The notes under the pieces: generated by a model
Seen by the model: the letters and a program-made list of their open reading frames with translations, nothing else
Databases searched by the model: none
What the model was told of the DNA's origin: nothing
Shown here: positions 33,824 through 44,122 of the stretch, one piece after another
How the letters are laid out: the number at the start of each line of letters is the position of its first letter
Numbering within the stretch: the stretch's first letter is position 1
DNA from: Pseudomonas sp. PIC25
GTDB taxonomy: Bacteria; Pseudomonadota; Gammaproteobacteria; Pseudomonadales; Pseudomonadaceae
Reading direction: 5' to 3'
Length of the DNA: 64,000 nucleotides
NCBI RefSeq assembly: GCF_002286785.1
Contig: NZ_MUJY01000098.1
Span: 1-64,000, forward strand
Made by a program: the position numbers and the translations under genes

Positions 33824-34515
33824 GACCGCGGTCCTCCGTAATACCGTTGCGCCAGCCGTTCCGGACTGACGCCGAAGTAATAGGAAAGGCGCAAACGCCA
33901 CATCAACCACACGGTACGCCAGATTCCGCGCTGTTCCCAGCGGCGGCTGGAAGTGACCAGCGGAGGCCGCAGGCAACGTGGAGGCGCCAGCCGCTTGAGC
34001 CGCCGGCACAGCTCCAGGTCTTCCATCAGCGGCATGTCGGCATAGCCACCCAACTCCACGAACAGATCGCGGGAGATGAAGATGCCCTGGTCGCCACTGG
34101 CTATACCGGTCAACCGCGAGCGTAGGCTGATCATGCTGCCGATCAATCGTAGCGAAGGGCCATTACCGGAAAGGTGCACATCGAAGCGTCCCCAGGCGGG
34201 CTGGACGGCGAGGACATCCAGCAGACACCGCCAGGACGTCGCCGGCACTCGCGTATCGGCATGCAGGAACCAGAGATAGCGCCCCGAGGCGACACGGGCC
34301 CCGGCATTCATCTGCCGCGCCCGCCCCGGCTCGCTGTGGAGCACCCGGTCGACGCCCGCCTCTGCCAGTTGCGGCGTGCCATCGCGGCTGCCGCCGTCCA
34401 CCAGGATCAGTTCCGCGCCCATCGCCCGCAACGGCACCAAATCCTCCAGCAGTAGCGGCAAGGCCTGTGCCTCGTCGCGTGCCGGGATGACGACGCTGAG
34501 CGGCGGCGCGCTCAT
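33820..34515 (-). CDS. GT2-family glycosyltransferase (TIGR04283 type)
   Basis: The 231-residue GT-A enzyme has the donor-binding start LSVVIPARDEAQALPLLLED, LVDGGSRDGT, and FLHADTRVP with the DxD-type metal site, followed by FISRDLFVELGGY. It is the usual partner of the DUF2064 protein encoded next to it, and both its ends overlap neighbours by ATGA-type junctions, suggesting stoichiometric translation. Acceptor unknown. Confidence 0.82.
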   Translation of the reverse strand: MSAPPLSVVIPARDEAQALPLLLEDLVPLRAMGAELILVDGGSRDGTPQLAEAGVDRVLHSEPGRARQMNAGARVASGRYLWFLHADTRVPATSWRCLLDVLAVQPAWGRFDVHLSGNGPSLRLIGSMISLRSRLTGIASGDQGIFISRDLFVELGGYADMPLMEDLELCRRLKRLAPPRCLRPPLVTSSRRWEQRGIWRTVWLMWRLRLSYYFGVSPERLAQRYYGGPRS

Positions 34516-35819
34516 CGCGGCGCGTCAGGTTCCGCCGCGGGCGGCTCCTGCGGCTCGGGAGCGCTCTGCATCTGCTCCTGCACCACCTGTTCGTCCACCC
34601 GCGGGTCGAGGGCCGCCACCAGCGGCGAGCTGGCGATGTCCGGCATGGGGATGTGATGCAACGGTGCATCCTCCACCTGATGCTGGTGGGTGACCTTGTC
34701 GGGACGAATGCGCCAGACCAGGATCAACGCGCAGAAGCTGAAGAACGCATAGAGCATGTTGGCGCCGAAGTACTTCATCAGCACCCCGGCCAGCAGCGGG
34801 CCGATACTCGCCCCCACGCCGAAGGTGACCAGCAGCATGGCGGTCAGCGACACCCGCCGCTCGCCTTCGACGTGGTCGTTGGAGAAGGCCACCGCCAACG
34901 GATACAGGCTGAACTGCAACAGACTCACCAGGAAACCCATGGGCAGTAACAGCAGCAGGGCCACCGAGGGCATGATCGCCAGCGGCAGTGCAATCAGCGT
35001 CAGCAACAGCGCGCAGCCGCGAATCAGCACGGCGCGGTCGCTGCGGTCCGACAACCAGCCCAGCGGCCATTGCACCACTAGGCCGGCGAGAATGCAGGCG
35101 CCCATGAACAGACCGACCTGCTCCGTCGACAGCCCCTGGCGGGTGGCATAGAGCGGCGCGAGACCGTAGAAGGCGCCAATCAGCAGGCCGGAGACCAGAG
35201 TGGTGGTCAGCGATTGCGGCACCCGCTGGAGGAAGAAACGCGGCTCGAGCGGCGCGGGATGCAGCGGCGCGGGGTGAATCTTGCGGGTCACCGCCACCGG
35301 CACCAAGCACAGGGCGAAGCACAGCGCCACCAGCATCAGCAATTCCAGCCCGAGGGTCGGGTGGACCACCAGCACCAACTGGCCGAGGATCAGCCCCAGG
35401 TACGACGCCGTCATGTAACCGGCGAACACCTGGCCACGCTGGCTGGCCGCGGCCTGCTCGTTCAGCCAGCTCTCTATCACCATGTACTGGCACATCATGC
35501 CGAGGCCGACCAACATGCGCAGGAACAGCCAAGCCGGCAGCCAGTCGATCAGGCCATGGCCGAGCACCGCTGCCGTCACCGCGCCGGCGCAGGCGACGTA
35601 GGCGCGGATATGCCCGACCCGGGCGATCAACCGGTGGCCCTGCTTGCCGCCGAGCACCAGGCCGATGTAGTTGGCGGCCATCAACGCACCGACCCAGAGG
35701 CCGTCCACCTTGTCCGCCGCCAGACGCAACGCCAGGTAGGTACTCAACAGGCCGGAGCCGAGCAGCATCAACAGGGTGGCGAAATACAACGCCCGAAAGG
35801 ACTTCCAGATTCTGCGCAT
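34512..35819 (-). CDS. MFS transporter (YcaD-like)
   Basis: This 435-residue protein has about twelve hydrophobic segments in two halves. The first half contains GGKQGHRLIARVGH, and LSDRSDRAVLIRG is the loop 8-9 version of the MFS motif; a ~55-residue hydrophilic C-terminal tail is rich in Pro, Glu and Gln. The pattern resembles the YcaD subgroup of the major facilitator superfamily. It heads a coupled three-gene unit with two small glycosyltransferases, so it may export or import their substrate. The substrate is unknown. Confidence 0.82.
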   Translation of the reverse strand: MRRIWKSFRALYFATLLMLLGSGLLSTYLALRLAADKVDGLWVGALMAANYIGLVLGGKQGHRLIARVGHIRAYVACAGAVTAAVLGHGLIDWLPAWLFLRMLVGLGMMCQYMVIESWLNEQAAASQRGQVFAGYMTASYLGLILGQLVLVVHPTLGLELLMLVALCFALCLVPVAVTRKIHPAPLHPAPLEPRFFLQRVPQSLTTTLVSGLLIGAFYGLAPLYATRQGLSTEQVGLFMGACILAGLVVQWPLGWLSDRSDRAVLIRGCALLLTLIALPLAIMPSVALLLLLPMGFLVSLLQFSLYPLAVAFSNDHVEGERRVSLTAMLLVTFGVGASIGPLLAGVLMKYFGANMLYAFFSFCALILVWRIRPDKVTHQHQVEDAPLHHIPMPDIASSPLVAALDPRVDEQVVQEQMQSAPEPQEPPAAEPDAPR

Positions 35820-35847
35820 CGACTTCCGAGCGGCTCCTTGAGGTGGG

Positions 35848-35869
35848 CCGGGCCGCCCTTGCGGCCCGG
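35848..35869 (-). terminator. Strong hairpin between the glutamine-synthetase-like gene and the MFS gene
   Basis: CCGGGCCGC and GCGGCCCGG form a perfect 9-bp stem with a CCTT loop, 7 nt past the upstream gene's stop and 28 nt before the MFS start. It lacks a U-tract; it may partly terminate or serve as an mRNA boundary. Confidence 0.55.
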
Positions 35870-35876
35870 TGGGAGG

Positions 35877-37220
35877 TCACGCCTGCGCAGCGAGTATTCG
35901 GCGCTCCCAGGGCGTGATTTCTTCGAGGAAGCTGGTGAGCTCCATCGTCTTGCTGGCAATGTAGCCTTCGATGAACTCCGCATCGAACAGTTCCCGCGCC
36001 AGCCGGCTGCGCTTCAGACGCTCCAGGGCCGCATGCAGGGTACAGGGCAGGCGCAATTCATCCGGGGTTTCGAACTCGCCCTGGATCGGCTCGCTCGGCT
36101 CCAGTTCGCGTTCCAGCCCATACAGGCCCGCCGCCAGGCTGGCGGCGATGGCCAGGTACGGATTGGCATCGGCCCCCGGCAATCGGTTCTCCACCCGCCG
36201 CGCCACCGGCGAGCTGGCCGGGATACGCAGGCCGGCCGCGCGGTTATCGTGAGACCAGCAGGCGTTGTTCGGCGAAGCGTAAGGATGGCACAAACGCTGG
36301 TAGGAATTGACGTTCGGCGCGAACAACAGGGTGAAATCCCCCAGTGCTGCCTGCTGGCCGCCGATGAAATGGCGGAATGCCGGGGTCGGCGCGCCCTGCT
36401 CGTCGCTGAAGATATTCCGGCCGCTACCCTGCTCCACCACGCTCTGGTGGATGTGCATCGAGCTGCCCGGCGTCTTCGGCAGCGGCTTGGCCATGCACAC
36501 CACGGTCAGGCCGTGCTTGAGCGCCACTTCCTTGAGCAGGTGCTTGAACAGGAATGTCTGGTCGGCGAGCAACAAGGCATCGCCGTGCAACAGGTTAATC
36601 TCGAACTGGCTGACGCCCATTTCGTGCATGAAGGTGTCGCGCGGCAGACCGAGCGCCGCCATGCAGGCATACACCTCCTCGAAGAACGGCCGCAGCCCGT
36701 TGTTCGACGACACGCTGAAAGCCGAGAAGCCCGCCTCGCGCCGGCCATCCAGGCCAACCGGAGGCTGGAACGGCTGGTGCGGATCGTTGTTGGGCGCGAA
36801 GACGAAGAATTCCAGCTCGGTGGCCACCACCGGCTGCCAGCCGTGCTCGGCGTAGCGCGCCAGCACGCGCTTGAGCAAGGCGCGGGTGGAAAGACCGCAG
36901 TCGCGTCCGTCCAGCTCCTCGGCATCGCAGATCGCCAATGCACGGGGCCGCTCGCCCCACGGCAGGCGATGAATCTGCCGGGCATCGGCGCACAGCGCCA
37001 CGTCGCCGTCGTCGCTACCGTAGAAGCGCGCCGGCGGATAGCCGCCCATGATGCATTGCAGCAACACCCCCCTGGCCAGTTGCAGACGCCGCCCTTCGAG
37101 GAAGCCCTCGGCGGTCATCACCTTTCCACGCGGCACCCCGTTCAGGTCGGGAGTGACACATTCGATCTCTTCGATGCCGGCCAGGCGCTCAGCGAGTGGA
37201 CTACGGCCGTTGCTGCTCAT
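35877..37220 (-). CDS. Glutamine-synthetase-family ligase (gamma-glutamylpolyamine synthetase-like)
   Basis: The 447-residue enzyme has GS-family landmarks: ELEFFVF, the ATP/metal-binding GSSMHIHQS, NSYQRLCHPYASPNNACWSH and RVENRLPGADANPYL. Its sequence is of the PuuA/SpuI type, which ligates glutamate to amines such as putrescine using ATP, rather than glutamine synthetase proper. It stands alone without other polyamine catabolism genes. In PAO1 a similar gene lies just past flgZ (recalled), supporting conserved synteny. Confidence 0.85.
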   Translation of the reverse strand: MSSNGRSPLAERLAGIEEIECVTPDLNGVPRGKVMTAEGFLEGRRLQLARGVLLQCIMGGYPPARFYGSDDGDVALCADARQIHRLPWGERPRALAICDAEELDGRDCGLSTRALLKRVLARYAEHGWQPVVATELEFFVFAPNNDPHQPFQPPVGLDGRREAGFSAFSVSSNNGLRPFFEEVYACMAALGLPRDTFMHEMGVSQFEINLLHGDALLLADQTFLFKHLLKEVALKHGLTVVCMAKPLPKTPGSSMHIHQSVVEQGSGRNIFSDEQGAPTPAFRHFIGGQQAALGDFTLLFAPNVNSYQRLCHPYASPNNACWSHDNRAAGLRIPASSPVARRVENRLPGADANPYLAIAASLAAGLYGLERELEPSEPIQGEFETPDELRLPCTLHAALERLKRSRLARELFDAEFIEGYIASKTMELTSFLEEITPWERRILAAQA

Positions 37221-37340
37221 GACTGCTTATCCTTGTTGTGCCAGAAGCCGCGTTGCGGCGGTGTGCACAAAATACTCATCAGGCGTTCAAGATATCAAGC
37301 ACAGCGGTATAGGTTCCGTTTTCAACGTGCACGAAAATCC

Positions 37341-37719
37341 TGAGCCAAACCGATTATTGAGTTCAGTAGACACTTCTTGTTTCGCCCCCCGGCGAGTTAC
37401 TTCTGGCAGTCGCCCCAGAAGGTAACCAAGAGGGCTTGCCCCGGCATCCGGGTCTCGCTGCGCTCGACTCCCCTCCCTCCATCGTCGTTCCGGGGGCCGG
37501 CGCGAGGGGCCGTCCCTGGCCAATCGCGCCTCTCGCGGCATCCATGCCGCTCGTCCCCCTACACGACGATTCCGCTCGGCCTCCTGACGGGGCGTCGGAG
37601 TTGGTCCTACCTCTTCTACAAATCCTCAGCCAATGGCAAAGCATCAGGATCACTTCACTGCACCGGGCAGCACGAATCTCCCCTCTCCACTTCAGGAGAG
37701 AGGGGCCGGGGAGAGGGAT
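37341..37719 (+). repeat. Dispersed ~380-bp repeat, copy A
   Basis: Much of this noncoding gap (37221-37855) matches, in inverted orientation, 52823-53219. The best segment (37522-37596) is identical over 75 bp to the complement of 52949-53023. Another shared block covers the stretch from TTTCGCCCCCCGGCGAGTTA to the run CCAGAAGGTAACCAAGA. It contains a GCGGCAT-CC-ATGCCGC hairpin and ends with a CTCTCC/GGAGAG inverted repeat. The reading frames across it are not conserved as proteins and I judge them spurious. Confidence 0.85.
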
Positions 37720-37855
37720 GCCACGCGCACGGTAGATGTAATAGCCAACACCCAATTGATCCCAATCAGTTCAATGCGAAATCCCCCGCTCCGTTGCTTG
37801 GAGGGACGCGCAGCCCTCTGCTAAGGTGCCAGCATTGAACTCCAGCGGTATCGCC

Positions 37856-38191
37856 ATGCGACTGCGCCTGATCCTGCTCCTCATCCTGACCATTGCCTTC
37901 CCGGCGTACGCCAGTCTGCCGGCCGGCGAACCGCCGTGTCCGATGCTGGAGATGGACATGACCGCTGCCGCGGACGCCACCGACGAGAACCCCTGCTGTC
38001 AGGAAGACGGCAAGGGCAGCCAGTTGATGTCCTGCAAATCCGGCCAGGAATGCAAGACCGGCGGCACCCTGCGCAGCGCCTTCCCGCGCGGTGCCGTGGT
38101 TCAGACCGCTACCCGTCCCCTCGCCCTGCCGGACCCGGCGGCGATCCCTCCCGAGCCCGGCTCCGTCTGGCGCCCACCCCGTTTCCTCTGA
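37856..38191 (+). CDS. Small secreted Cys/Met-rich protein of the copper/silver efflux operon
   Basis: The 111-residue protein has a clear signal peptide (MRLRLILLLILTIAFPAYA) and then motifs with potential soft-metal ligands: CPMLEMDM, NPCCQE, MSCKSGQECK. Similar small proteins precede cus/cop-type RND operons in other pseudomonads. A periplasmic copper or silver binding role is inferred. An in-frame GTG at 37826 would lengthen the signal region without purpose. It is followed 90 nt later by the cusC-like gene. Confidence 0.65.
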   Translation: MRLRLILLLILTIAFPAYASLPAGEPPCPMLEMDMTAAADATDENPCCQEDGKGSQLMSCKSGQECKTGGTLRSAFPRGAVVQTATRPLALPDPAAIPPEPGSVWRPPRFL

Positions 38192-38281
38192 TGCCCTGAC
38201 CTGAACGTCGCGCGCCCATCGGTGCGCGGCAAGGCGTGCCCGTGCGCGGGCACGGATCATCCGCATTGGAGATTCGGAAGC

Positions 38282-39535
38282 ATGATTGTCTTCCTCCCTC
38301 GACGGCACTGCGCCGTCCTGCTGGCCGCCGCCTGGATCGCTGCCGGGCCGGCGGTCGCCGAACCCCTGACCTTTCAGCAGGCACTGTCTATCGCCGAACG
38401 CTCGGCCCCGGAGAACCTGGCGCAGACCGCCCAGCTCGACGCCGCCCGCGCCGCGGTGATACCGGCCGATGCCCTGCCCGATCCGAAGCTCAGCCTGGGG
38501 GTGGACAACCTGCCTCTGGAAGGCCCGGATCGCTACCGCCTCGACCGCGACTTCATGACCATGCGCCGCATCGGCCTGATGCAGGAAGTACCCAACGGCG
38601 ACAAGCGCCAAGCCCGGCGCCAACTCGCCGAAGCCGGCGTGGTCCGCTCCGAAGCCGAGCAGGTGGCGATGCGCCTGGAAACCCGCCGGCAGACCGCCCT
38701 GGCCTGGCTGGAGGTGTTCCATCTCGAACGCGGCCTGCAGGTGCTGGGCGAACTGGACCGGGAGGTCGCGCGGTTGCGCAGGCTGGTCCAAGCGCAGATC
38801 GCCGGGGGCGGAGCCCGTTCGGGCGACCTGCTGCTGGCCGACCGCGATGCCCTGGCCCTGGAAGAACGCCGCGACGAATTCGAACGTGACCGCCAGCAGG
38901 CCCGCGCCGGCCTGCGCCGCTGGCTGGGCGACGCCGCCGATGCGCCCCTGGCTGGCGACCCGCCGCGTTTCGCCTTGGACAGCCAGCGTCTGCACCAGCA
39001 CTTGTTCGACCACCCCGAATTGCAGACCGCCTCGGCGCGGATCGGCGAAGCCCAGGCCGAACTCGCCGAAGCCCTCGCCGAGAAGAAGCCCGACTGGGGC
39101 GTGGAAGTCGCCTACAGCAACCGCGACAGCCGCTTCGGCGACATGCTCTCGCTGCAATTCAGCTTCGACCTGCCGCTGTTCACCGGCACCCGCCAAGGCC
39201 CGCGCATCGATGCCCGGCAGAAGGGCCTGGTCCAACGCGAGGCGGAGCAGGAAGCCCTGCAACGCGCGCATCGGGCGGAGCTGGAAAGCGGCTTGGCCAG
39301 CCTCGACCAATTGAGCCGCGCCCTGGAACGCAGCGAGCGCTCGCTGGTCCCCCTCGCCCGCCAACGCGCCGACCTGGAACTGGCCGCCTACCGCGCCGGC
39401 ACCGGCGAGTTGCCGGCGGTGATCGAGGCGCGCCGCGAATTGATCGAAGCCCGCCTGCGCCAGATCGAGCTGGAGAAGAAGCGCGACCAACTGGCCGCCA
39501 GCCTGCATTACGCCTATTCGGAGAACCGCCCATGA
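38282..39535 (+). CDS. cusC: Outer-membrane efflux protein CusC/CzcC-like (TolC family)
   Basis: The 417-residue protein has a signal peptide ending near GPAVAEP and two long heptad-rich halves of the outer membrane efflux family (LTFQQALSIAERSAPENLAQ; YRAGTGELPAVIEARRELIE). It would form the exit duct of the tripartite pump. GGAG stands 11 nt before ATG 38282. It overlaps the adaptor gene by ATGA, so the pump genes are translationally coupled. Confidence 0.9.
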   Translation: MIVFLPRRHCAVLLAAAWIAAGPAVAEPLTFQQALSIAERSAPENLAQTAQLDAARAAVIPADALPDPKLSLGVDNLPLEGPDRYRLDRDFMTMRRIGLMQEVPNGDKRQARRQLAEAGVVRSEAEQVAMRLETRRQTALAWLEVFHLERGLQVLGELDREVARLRRLVQAQIAGGGARSGDLLLADRDALALEERRDEFERDRQQARAGLRRWLGDAADAPLAGDPPRFALDSQRLHQHLFDHPELQTASARIGEAQAELAEALAEKKPDWGVEVAYSNRDSRFGDMLSLQFSFDLPLFTGTRQGPRIDARQKGLVQREAEQEALQRAHRAELESGLASLDQLSRALERSERSLVPLARQRADLELAAYRAGTGELPAVIEARRELIEARLRQIELEKKRDQLAASLHYAYSENRP

Positions 39536-40980
39536 AAGGCTTCCTTCCCACACTCCTGGCGGCAGCCGTACTGGCCTCTGCTGCTGGTGGCTACTGGTTT
39601 GGCCAGCAGCAGGCCCATCCTCAATCCGTCCAGGCCGCCGCGACGCCAGTTGCGGAGCGCCCGGTGCTCTACTGGTACGACCCGATGTACCCGGACCAGC
39701 GCTTCGATCAGCCGGGCAAATCGCCGTTCATGGACATGGACCTGATCCCCAAGTACGCCGACCAGGGCGATGCCGGCAGCGGCCTGAGCATTCCCGCGCA
39801 AACCGTGCAGAACCTCGGCATGCGCACCGCCCCGGTGGTCCGGGGCGCCCTGCCGGCCAGCCTCGACGCGGTCGGCAGCCTGGCCTACAACCAGCGCGAG
39901 ATCGCCAACTTGCAGGCCCGCGCCGCCGGTTTCGTCGAGCGGGTCTACGGACGCGCACCCGGCGATGTATTGCCGGCCGGCGCTCCCTTGGTCGATCTGC
40001 TGATTCCCGAATGGTCGGCGGCGCAACTGGAATTCATCGCCGTCCTGGCCGACGGCGATCCACGCCTGATTGCCGCGGGTCGCGAACGCCTGCGTCTGCT
40101 CGGCATGCCGCCCGCATTGATCGAACAGGTCGCCCGTGAGCGTCGCGCCCGCCCGGTGCAGACCCTGCGCGCGCCGATTGCCGGCGAGTTGCTGGAACTG
40201 CCGGTGCGCGCCGGCATGACCGTCTCCGCTGGCCAGGACCTGGCGCGAATCAACGGCCTGTCCACGGTCTGGCTCGACCTCGCCATCCCCGAGGCCCAGG
40301 CGGCGCTGGCGCGGCCCGGCGCGGAGGTCCGGGCGCAGTTGAGCGCCTACCCCGGCGAGGACATCCAGGGCAAGGTGATCGCCCTGCTGCCAAGCACCGA
40401 CCCGCAGACCCGCACCCTCACCCTGCGTAGCGAACTGCCCAACCCCGACGGACGCCTCAAGCCCGGCATGTTCGCCCGCGCACGGCTGACCGATGCACCG
40501 AACCAGTCCGCGTTGCTGATCCCCAGCGAAGCATTGATCCGCACCGGCAAGCGCAGCCTGGTGATGCTCGCCGACGGCGACGGCCGCTTCCAGCCGCAGG
40601 AAATCCGCACCGGCCGGGAAAGCGCGAGTCAGGTCGAAGTACTCTCCGGCCTGGAGGAAGGCCAGCAGGTGGTGGTGTCCGGCCAGTTCCTGCTCGACTC
40701 CGAGGCCAGCCTGCGGGCCGTGTTGACTCGCGCCGTTCCGGCCGAAGAACCGCTGCACAGATCCGAAGGCATCATCCGCAAGCTCGAAGACGGCTACGTC
40801 ACCCTGGAGCATGGCCCGTTCCCCAGCCTGGAAATGCCGGGCATGACCATGGAATTCCCACTGGCCTCGGCGCAAGTCGCCGCCGGCCTGAAGGAAGGCG
40901 ACAAGGTGCGCATCGCCGCCCGCCAGACCGATGACGGCCTGGTGATTGAGCTGTTGGAAAAGCAGGGAGACGCGCCATGA
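39532..40980 (+). CDS. cusB: CusB-like periplasmic adaptor with fused C-terminal CusF-like domain
   Basis: The 482-residue adaptor has an N-terminal membrane anchor or signal, a metal-binding [12 protein letters not shown]...[10 protein letters not shown] segment (about 45-80) as in CusB, a HlyD-type core, and a C-terminal CusF-like domain (about 411-475). In that domain His427, Met438 and Met440 match CusF ligands, while the usual Trp position carries Met435. Fusing the metallochaperone to the adaptor would deliver Cu(I) or Ag(I) to CusA. It overlaps both neighbours by ATGA. Confidence 0.9.
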   Translation: MKGFLPTLLAAAVLASAAGGYWFGQQQAHPQSVQAAATPVAERPVLYWYDPMYPDQRFDQPGKSPFMDMDLIPKYADQGDAGSGLSIPAQTVQNLGMRTAPVVRGALPASLDAVGSLAYNQREIANLQARAAGFVERVYGRAPGDVLPAGAPLVDLLIPEWSAAQLEFIAVLADGDPRLIAAGRERLRLLGMPPALIEQVARERRARPVQTLRAPIAGELLELPVRAGMTVSAGQDLARINGLSTVWLDLAIPEAQAALARPGAEVRAQLSAYPGEDIQGKVIALLPSTDPQTRTLTLRSELPNPDGRLKPGMFARARLTDAPNQSALLIPSEALIRTGKRSLVMLADGDGRFQPQEIRTGRESASQVEVLSGLEEGQQVVVSGQFLLDSEASLRAVLTRAVPAEEPLHRSEGIIRKLEDGYVTLEHGPFPSLEMPGMTMEFPLASAQVAAGLKEGDKVRIAARQTDDGLVIELLEKQGDAP

Positions 40981-43900
40981 TCGAACGCCTGATCCACTGG
41001 TCGATCGGCAACCGCTTCCTGGTCCTGCTGGCCACCCTGTTCGTCACCGCCTGGGGTATCTGGTCGGTGCGCAGCACACCGCTGGATGCCCTGCCGGACC
41101 TCTCCGACACCCAGGTGATCATCCGCACCAGCTACTCCGGCCAGGCACCACAGATCGTCGAAAACCAGGTCACCTACCCGCTGGCCACCACCATGCTCTC
41201 GGTACCCGGCGCGAAGACGGTGCGCGGCTATTCGTTCTTCGGCGACTCCTTCGTCTATGTGCTGTTCGAGGACGGCACCGACCTCTACTGGGCCCGCGCA
41301 CGCGTGCTGGAATACCTCAACCAGGCCCAGGAGCGCCTGCCGGAAGGCGTCACCACCACCCTTGGCCCGGACGCCACCGGGGTCGGCTGGATTTACCAGT
41401 ACGCCCTGGTCGACCGCAGCGGCCGGCACGATCTCGCCCAGCTCCGCGCCTTGCAGGACTGGTTCCTCAAGTACGAACTGAAAAGCCTGGCGAACGTCGC
41501 CGAAGTCGCCAGCATCGGCGGCATGGTCAAGCAGTACCAGGTGCTGCTCGACCCACTGAAGCTGGTGTCCTACGGCGTTACCCAGCAGGACGTCATCGCC
41601 GCGCTGCGCGCCGCCAACCAGGAAACCGGCGGCGCCATCCTCGAACTGGCCGAGCGCGAGTACATGGTCCGCGCCTCGGGCTACCTGCAAAGCCTCGACG
41701 ATTTCCGCGCGGTGCCGCTGAAGGTTTCGCCGCGCGGGGTGCCGGTCACGCTCGGCGACGTCGCCCAGGTTCAACTGGGGCCGGAAATGCGCCGCGGCAT
41801 CGCCGAGCTGGATGGTGAAGGCGAGACGGTCGGCGGCGTGGTCATCCTGCGCTCGGGCAAGAACGCCCGCGACGCCATCGCCGCAGTCAAGGCGCGCCTC
41901 GACAGCCTGCGCGGCAGCCTGCCGCCGGGCGTCGAACTGGTGACCACCTACGACCGCTCGCAACTCATCGAACGCGCCATCGACAACCTCAGCTTCAAGC
42001 TGCTGGAAGAGTTCATCGTGGTCGCGCTGATCTGCCTGCTGTTCCTCGGCCATCTGCGCTCTTCACTGGTCGCCATCATCACCCTGCCGCTGGGCGTGTT
42101 GATGGCCTTCATCGTCATGCGCCACCAGGGCATCAACGCCAACATCATGTCCCTCGGCGGGATCGCCATCGCCATCGGCGCCATGGTGGACGCCGCAGTG
42201 GTGATGATCGAGAACGCTCACAAGCGACTGGAAGCCTGGCAGCACCGGCATCCGGGCGAAACCCTGAAAGGCGAGGCGCATTGGCGAGTCATCGCCGAAG
42301 CGGCCGCCGAGGTCGGGCCGGCGCTGTTCTTCAGCCTGCTGATCATCACCCTGTCATTCCTCCCGGTGTTCACCCTGGAAGCCCAGGAAGGCCGCCTGTT
42401 CGGCCCGCTGGCGTTCACCAAGACCTACGCCATGGCGGCGGCGGCCGGCCTCTCGGTGACCCTGGTGCCGGTGCTGATGGGCTACTGGATTCGCGGACGG
42501 ATTCCCAGCGAGGAACGCAACCCGCTCAACCGCTGGCTGATCGCCGCCTACCGGCCGCTGCTGGAAGCCGTGCTGGCCTGGCCGAAGACAACGCTGGCGG
42601 TAGCCGCGCTGGTGTTCCTCACCAGCCTCTGGCCGTTGAGCCGGCTGGGCGGCGAATTCATGCCGCCGCTGGACGAAGGCGACCTGCTCTACATGCCCTC
42701 GGCCCTGCCCGGCCTCACCGCCACCAGCGCCTCGCATCTGTTGCAGCAGACCAACCGGATGATCCGCAGCGTGCCGGAAGTGGCGCGGGTGTTCGGCAAG
42801 GCCGGCCGAGCGGAAAGCGCCACCGACCCGGCGCCGCTGGAGATGTTCGAGACCACCATTCAGTTCAAGCCACGCGACCAGTGGCGGCCCGGCATGACAC
42901 CGGACAAGCTGGTGGAAGAACTCGACCGCGCGGTGCAAGTGCCGGGGCTGGCCAATCTCTGGGTGCCGCCGATCCGCAACCGCATCGACATGCTCGCCAC
43001 CGGCATCAAGAGCCCCATCGGGGTGAAGGTTTCGGGCACCTCGCTGGCCGATATCGAGCGGGTCGCACGCGAGGTCGAGAAGGTGGCCAAGCAGGTCCCC
43101 GGCGTCAGCTCGGCCCTGGCCGAACGCCTCAGTGGCGGCCGCTACCTGGACATCGACATCGACCGCCACGCCGCCGCCCGCTACGGACTGAACATCGCCG
43201 ACGTACAGGACGTGGTGGCCAGTGCCATCGGCGGGCGCAACATCGGTGAGACGGTGGAGGGCTTGGCACGCTTCCCGATCAACCTGCGCTATCCGCGCGA
43301 ATGGCGCGACAGCCCCGAAGCCTTGCGCCAATTGCCGATCTTCACCCCGGCCGGCCAACAGCTCACCCTGGGCGACGTCGCCGCCATCCGCCTGAACGAT
43401 GGACCGCCGATGCTGCGTAGCGAGAACGGTAGGTTGTCCGGCTGGGTCTACGTGGACGTGCGCGGTCGCGACCTGGCCTCCACCGTGCGCGAACTGCAAC
43501 GGCAGGTGGCGGAACAGGTGCAACTGACCCCGGGCATGACCCTGGCCTACTCCGGCCAGTTCGAATACCTGGAGCGCGCCAACGCCCGCCTGGCCTGGGT
43601 AGTGCCGGCAACCTTGCTGATCATCTTCGTGCTGCTCTACCTGACCTTCGGCCGTGTCGGCGAAGCCCTGCTGATCATGGCCACCCTGCCCTTCGCTCTC
43701 ACCGGCGGGGTTTGGATGCTGCATTGGTTCGGCTTCAACCTCTCAGTGGCCACCGGCGTCGGCTTCATCGCCCTGGCCGGGGTGTCGGCGGAGTTCGGTG
43801 TGATCATGCTGATCTACCTGAAGAACGCCTGGCTCGACCGCCAGCACAACGGCCACGGCGACGCCGCCGCCCTGCGCGACGCCATCCGCGAAGGCGCGGT

Positions 43901-44105
43901 GCTACGGGTACGGCCGAAGGTGATGACGGTGGCGGTGATCGTCGCCGGCCTGCTGCCGATCCTTTGGGACAGCGGCACCGGCTCGGAAGTGATGCAACGC
44001 ATCGCCGTGCCCATGGTCGGCGGCATGCTCACCGCACCGCTGCTGTCCATGCTGGTCCTGCCAGCGGCGTATTGGTTGATGCGGCGGAGGGAGGCCAAGG
44101 CATAG
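40977..44105 (+). CDS. cusA: CusA-type heavy-metal RND efflux pump (Cu(I)/Ag(I))
   Basis: The 1042-residue inner-membrane RND transporter has twelve predicted membrane helices and two large periplasmic loops. The three methionines that bind Cu(I)/Ag(I) in E. coli CusA (Met573, Met623, Met672) fall at exactly the same numbers here, in [18 protein letters not shown] and [12 protein letters not shown]. This favours monovalent copper/silver over Zn/Co/Cd specificity. It is the last gene of the operon, followed by a palindromic hairpin and REP elements. Confidence 0.93.
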   Translation: MIERLIHWSIGNRFLVLLATLFVTAWGIWSVRSTPLDALPDLSDTQVIIRTSYSGQAPQIVENQVTYPLATTMLSVPGAKTVRGYSFFGDSFVYVLFEDGTDLYWARARVLEYLNQAQERLPEGVTTTLGPDATGVGWIYQYALVDRSGRHDLAQLRALQDWFLKYELKSLANVAEVASIGGMVKQYQVLLDPLKLVSYGVTQQDVIAALRAANQETGGAILELAEREYMVRASGYLQSLDDFRAVPLKVSPRGVPVTLGDVAQVQLGPEMRRGIAELDGEGETVGGVVILRSGKNARDAIAAVKARLDSLRGSLPPGVELVTTYDRSQLIERAIDNLSFKLLEEFIVVALICLLFLGHLRSSLVAIITLPLGVLMAFIVMRHQGINANIMSLGGIAIAIGAMVDAAVVMIENAHKRLEAWQHRHPGETLKGEAHWRVIAEAAAEVGPALFFSLLIITLSFLPVFTLEAQEGRLFGPLAFTKTYAMAAAAGLSVTLVPVLMGYWIRGRIPSEERNPLNRWLIAAYRPLLEAVLAWPKTTLAVAALVFLTSLWPLSRLGGEFMPPLDEGDLLYMPSALPGLTATSASHLLQQTNRMIRSVPEVARVFGKAGRAESATDPAPLEMFETTIQFKPRDQWRPGMTPDKLVEELDRAVQVPGLANLWVPPIRNRIDMLATGIKSPIGVKVSGTSLADIERVAREVEKVAKQVPGVSSALAERLSGGRYLDIDIDRHAAARYGLNIADVQDVVASAIGGRNIGETVEGLARFPINLRYPREWRDSPEALRQLPIFTPAGQQLTLGDVAAIRLNDGPPMLRSENGRLSGWVYVDVRGRDLASTVRELQRQVAEQVQLTPGMTLAYSGQFEYLERANARLAWVVPATLLIIFVLLYLTFGRVGEALLIMATLPFALTGGVWMLHWFGFNLSVATGVGFIALAGVSAEFGVIMLIYLKNAWLDRQHNGHGDAAALRDAIREGAVLRVRPKVMTVAVIVAGLLPILWDSGTGSEVMQRIAVPMVGGMLTAPLLSMLVLPAAYWLMRRREAKA

Positions 44106-44122
44106 GGGCTTCGGGGAAAAGC

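Noticed and set aside
37377-37838. Several 60-150-codon frames across the dispersed repeat, with similar ones at 52811-53182
   Set aside because: The copies conserve DNA symmetry and a 75-bp core rather than one reading frame, and no frame has a ribosome-binding site; treated as repeat, not genes.
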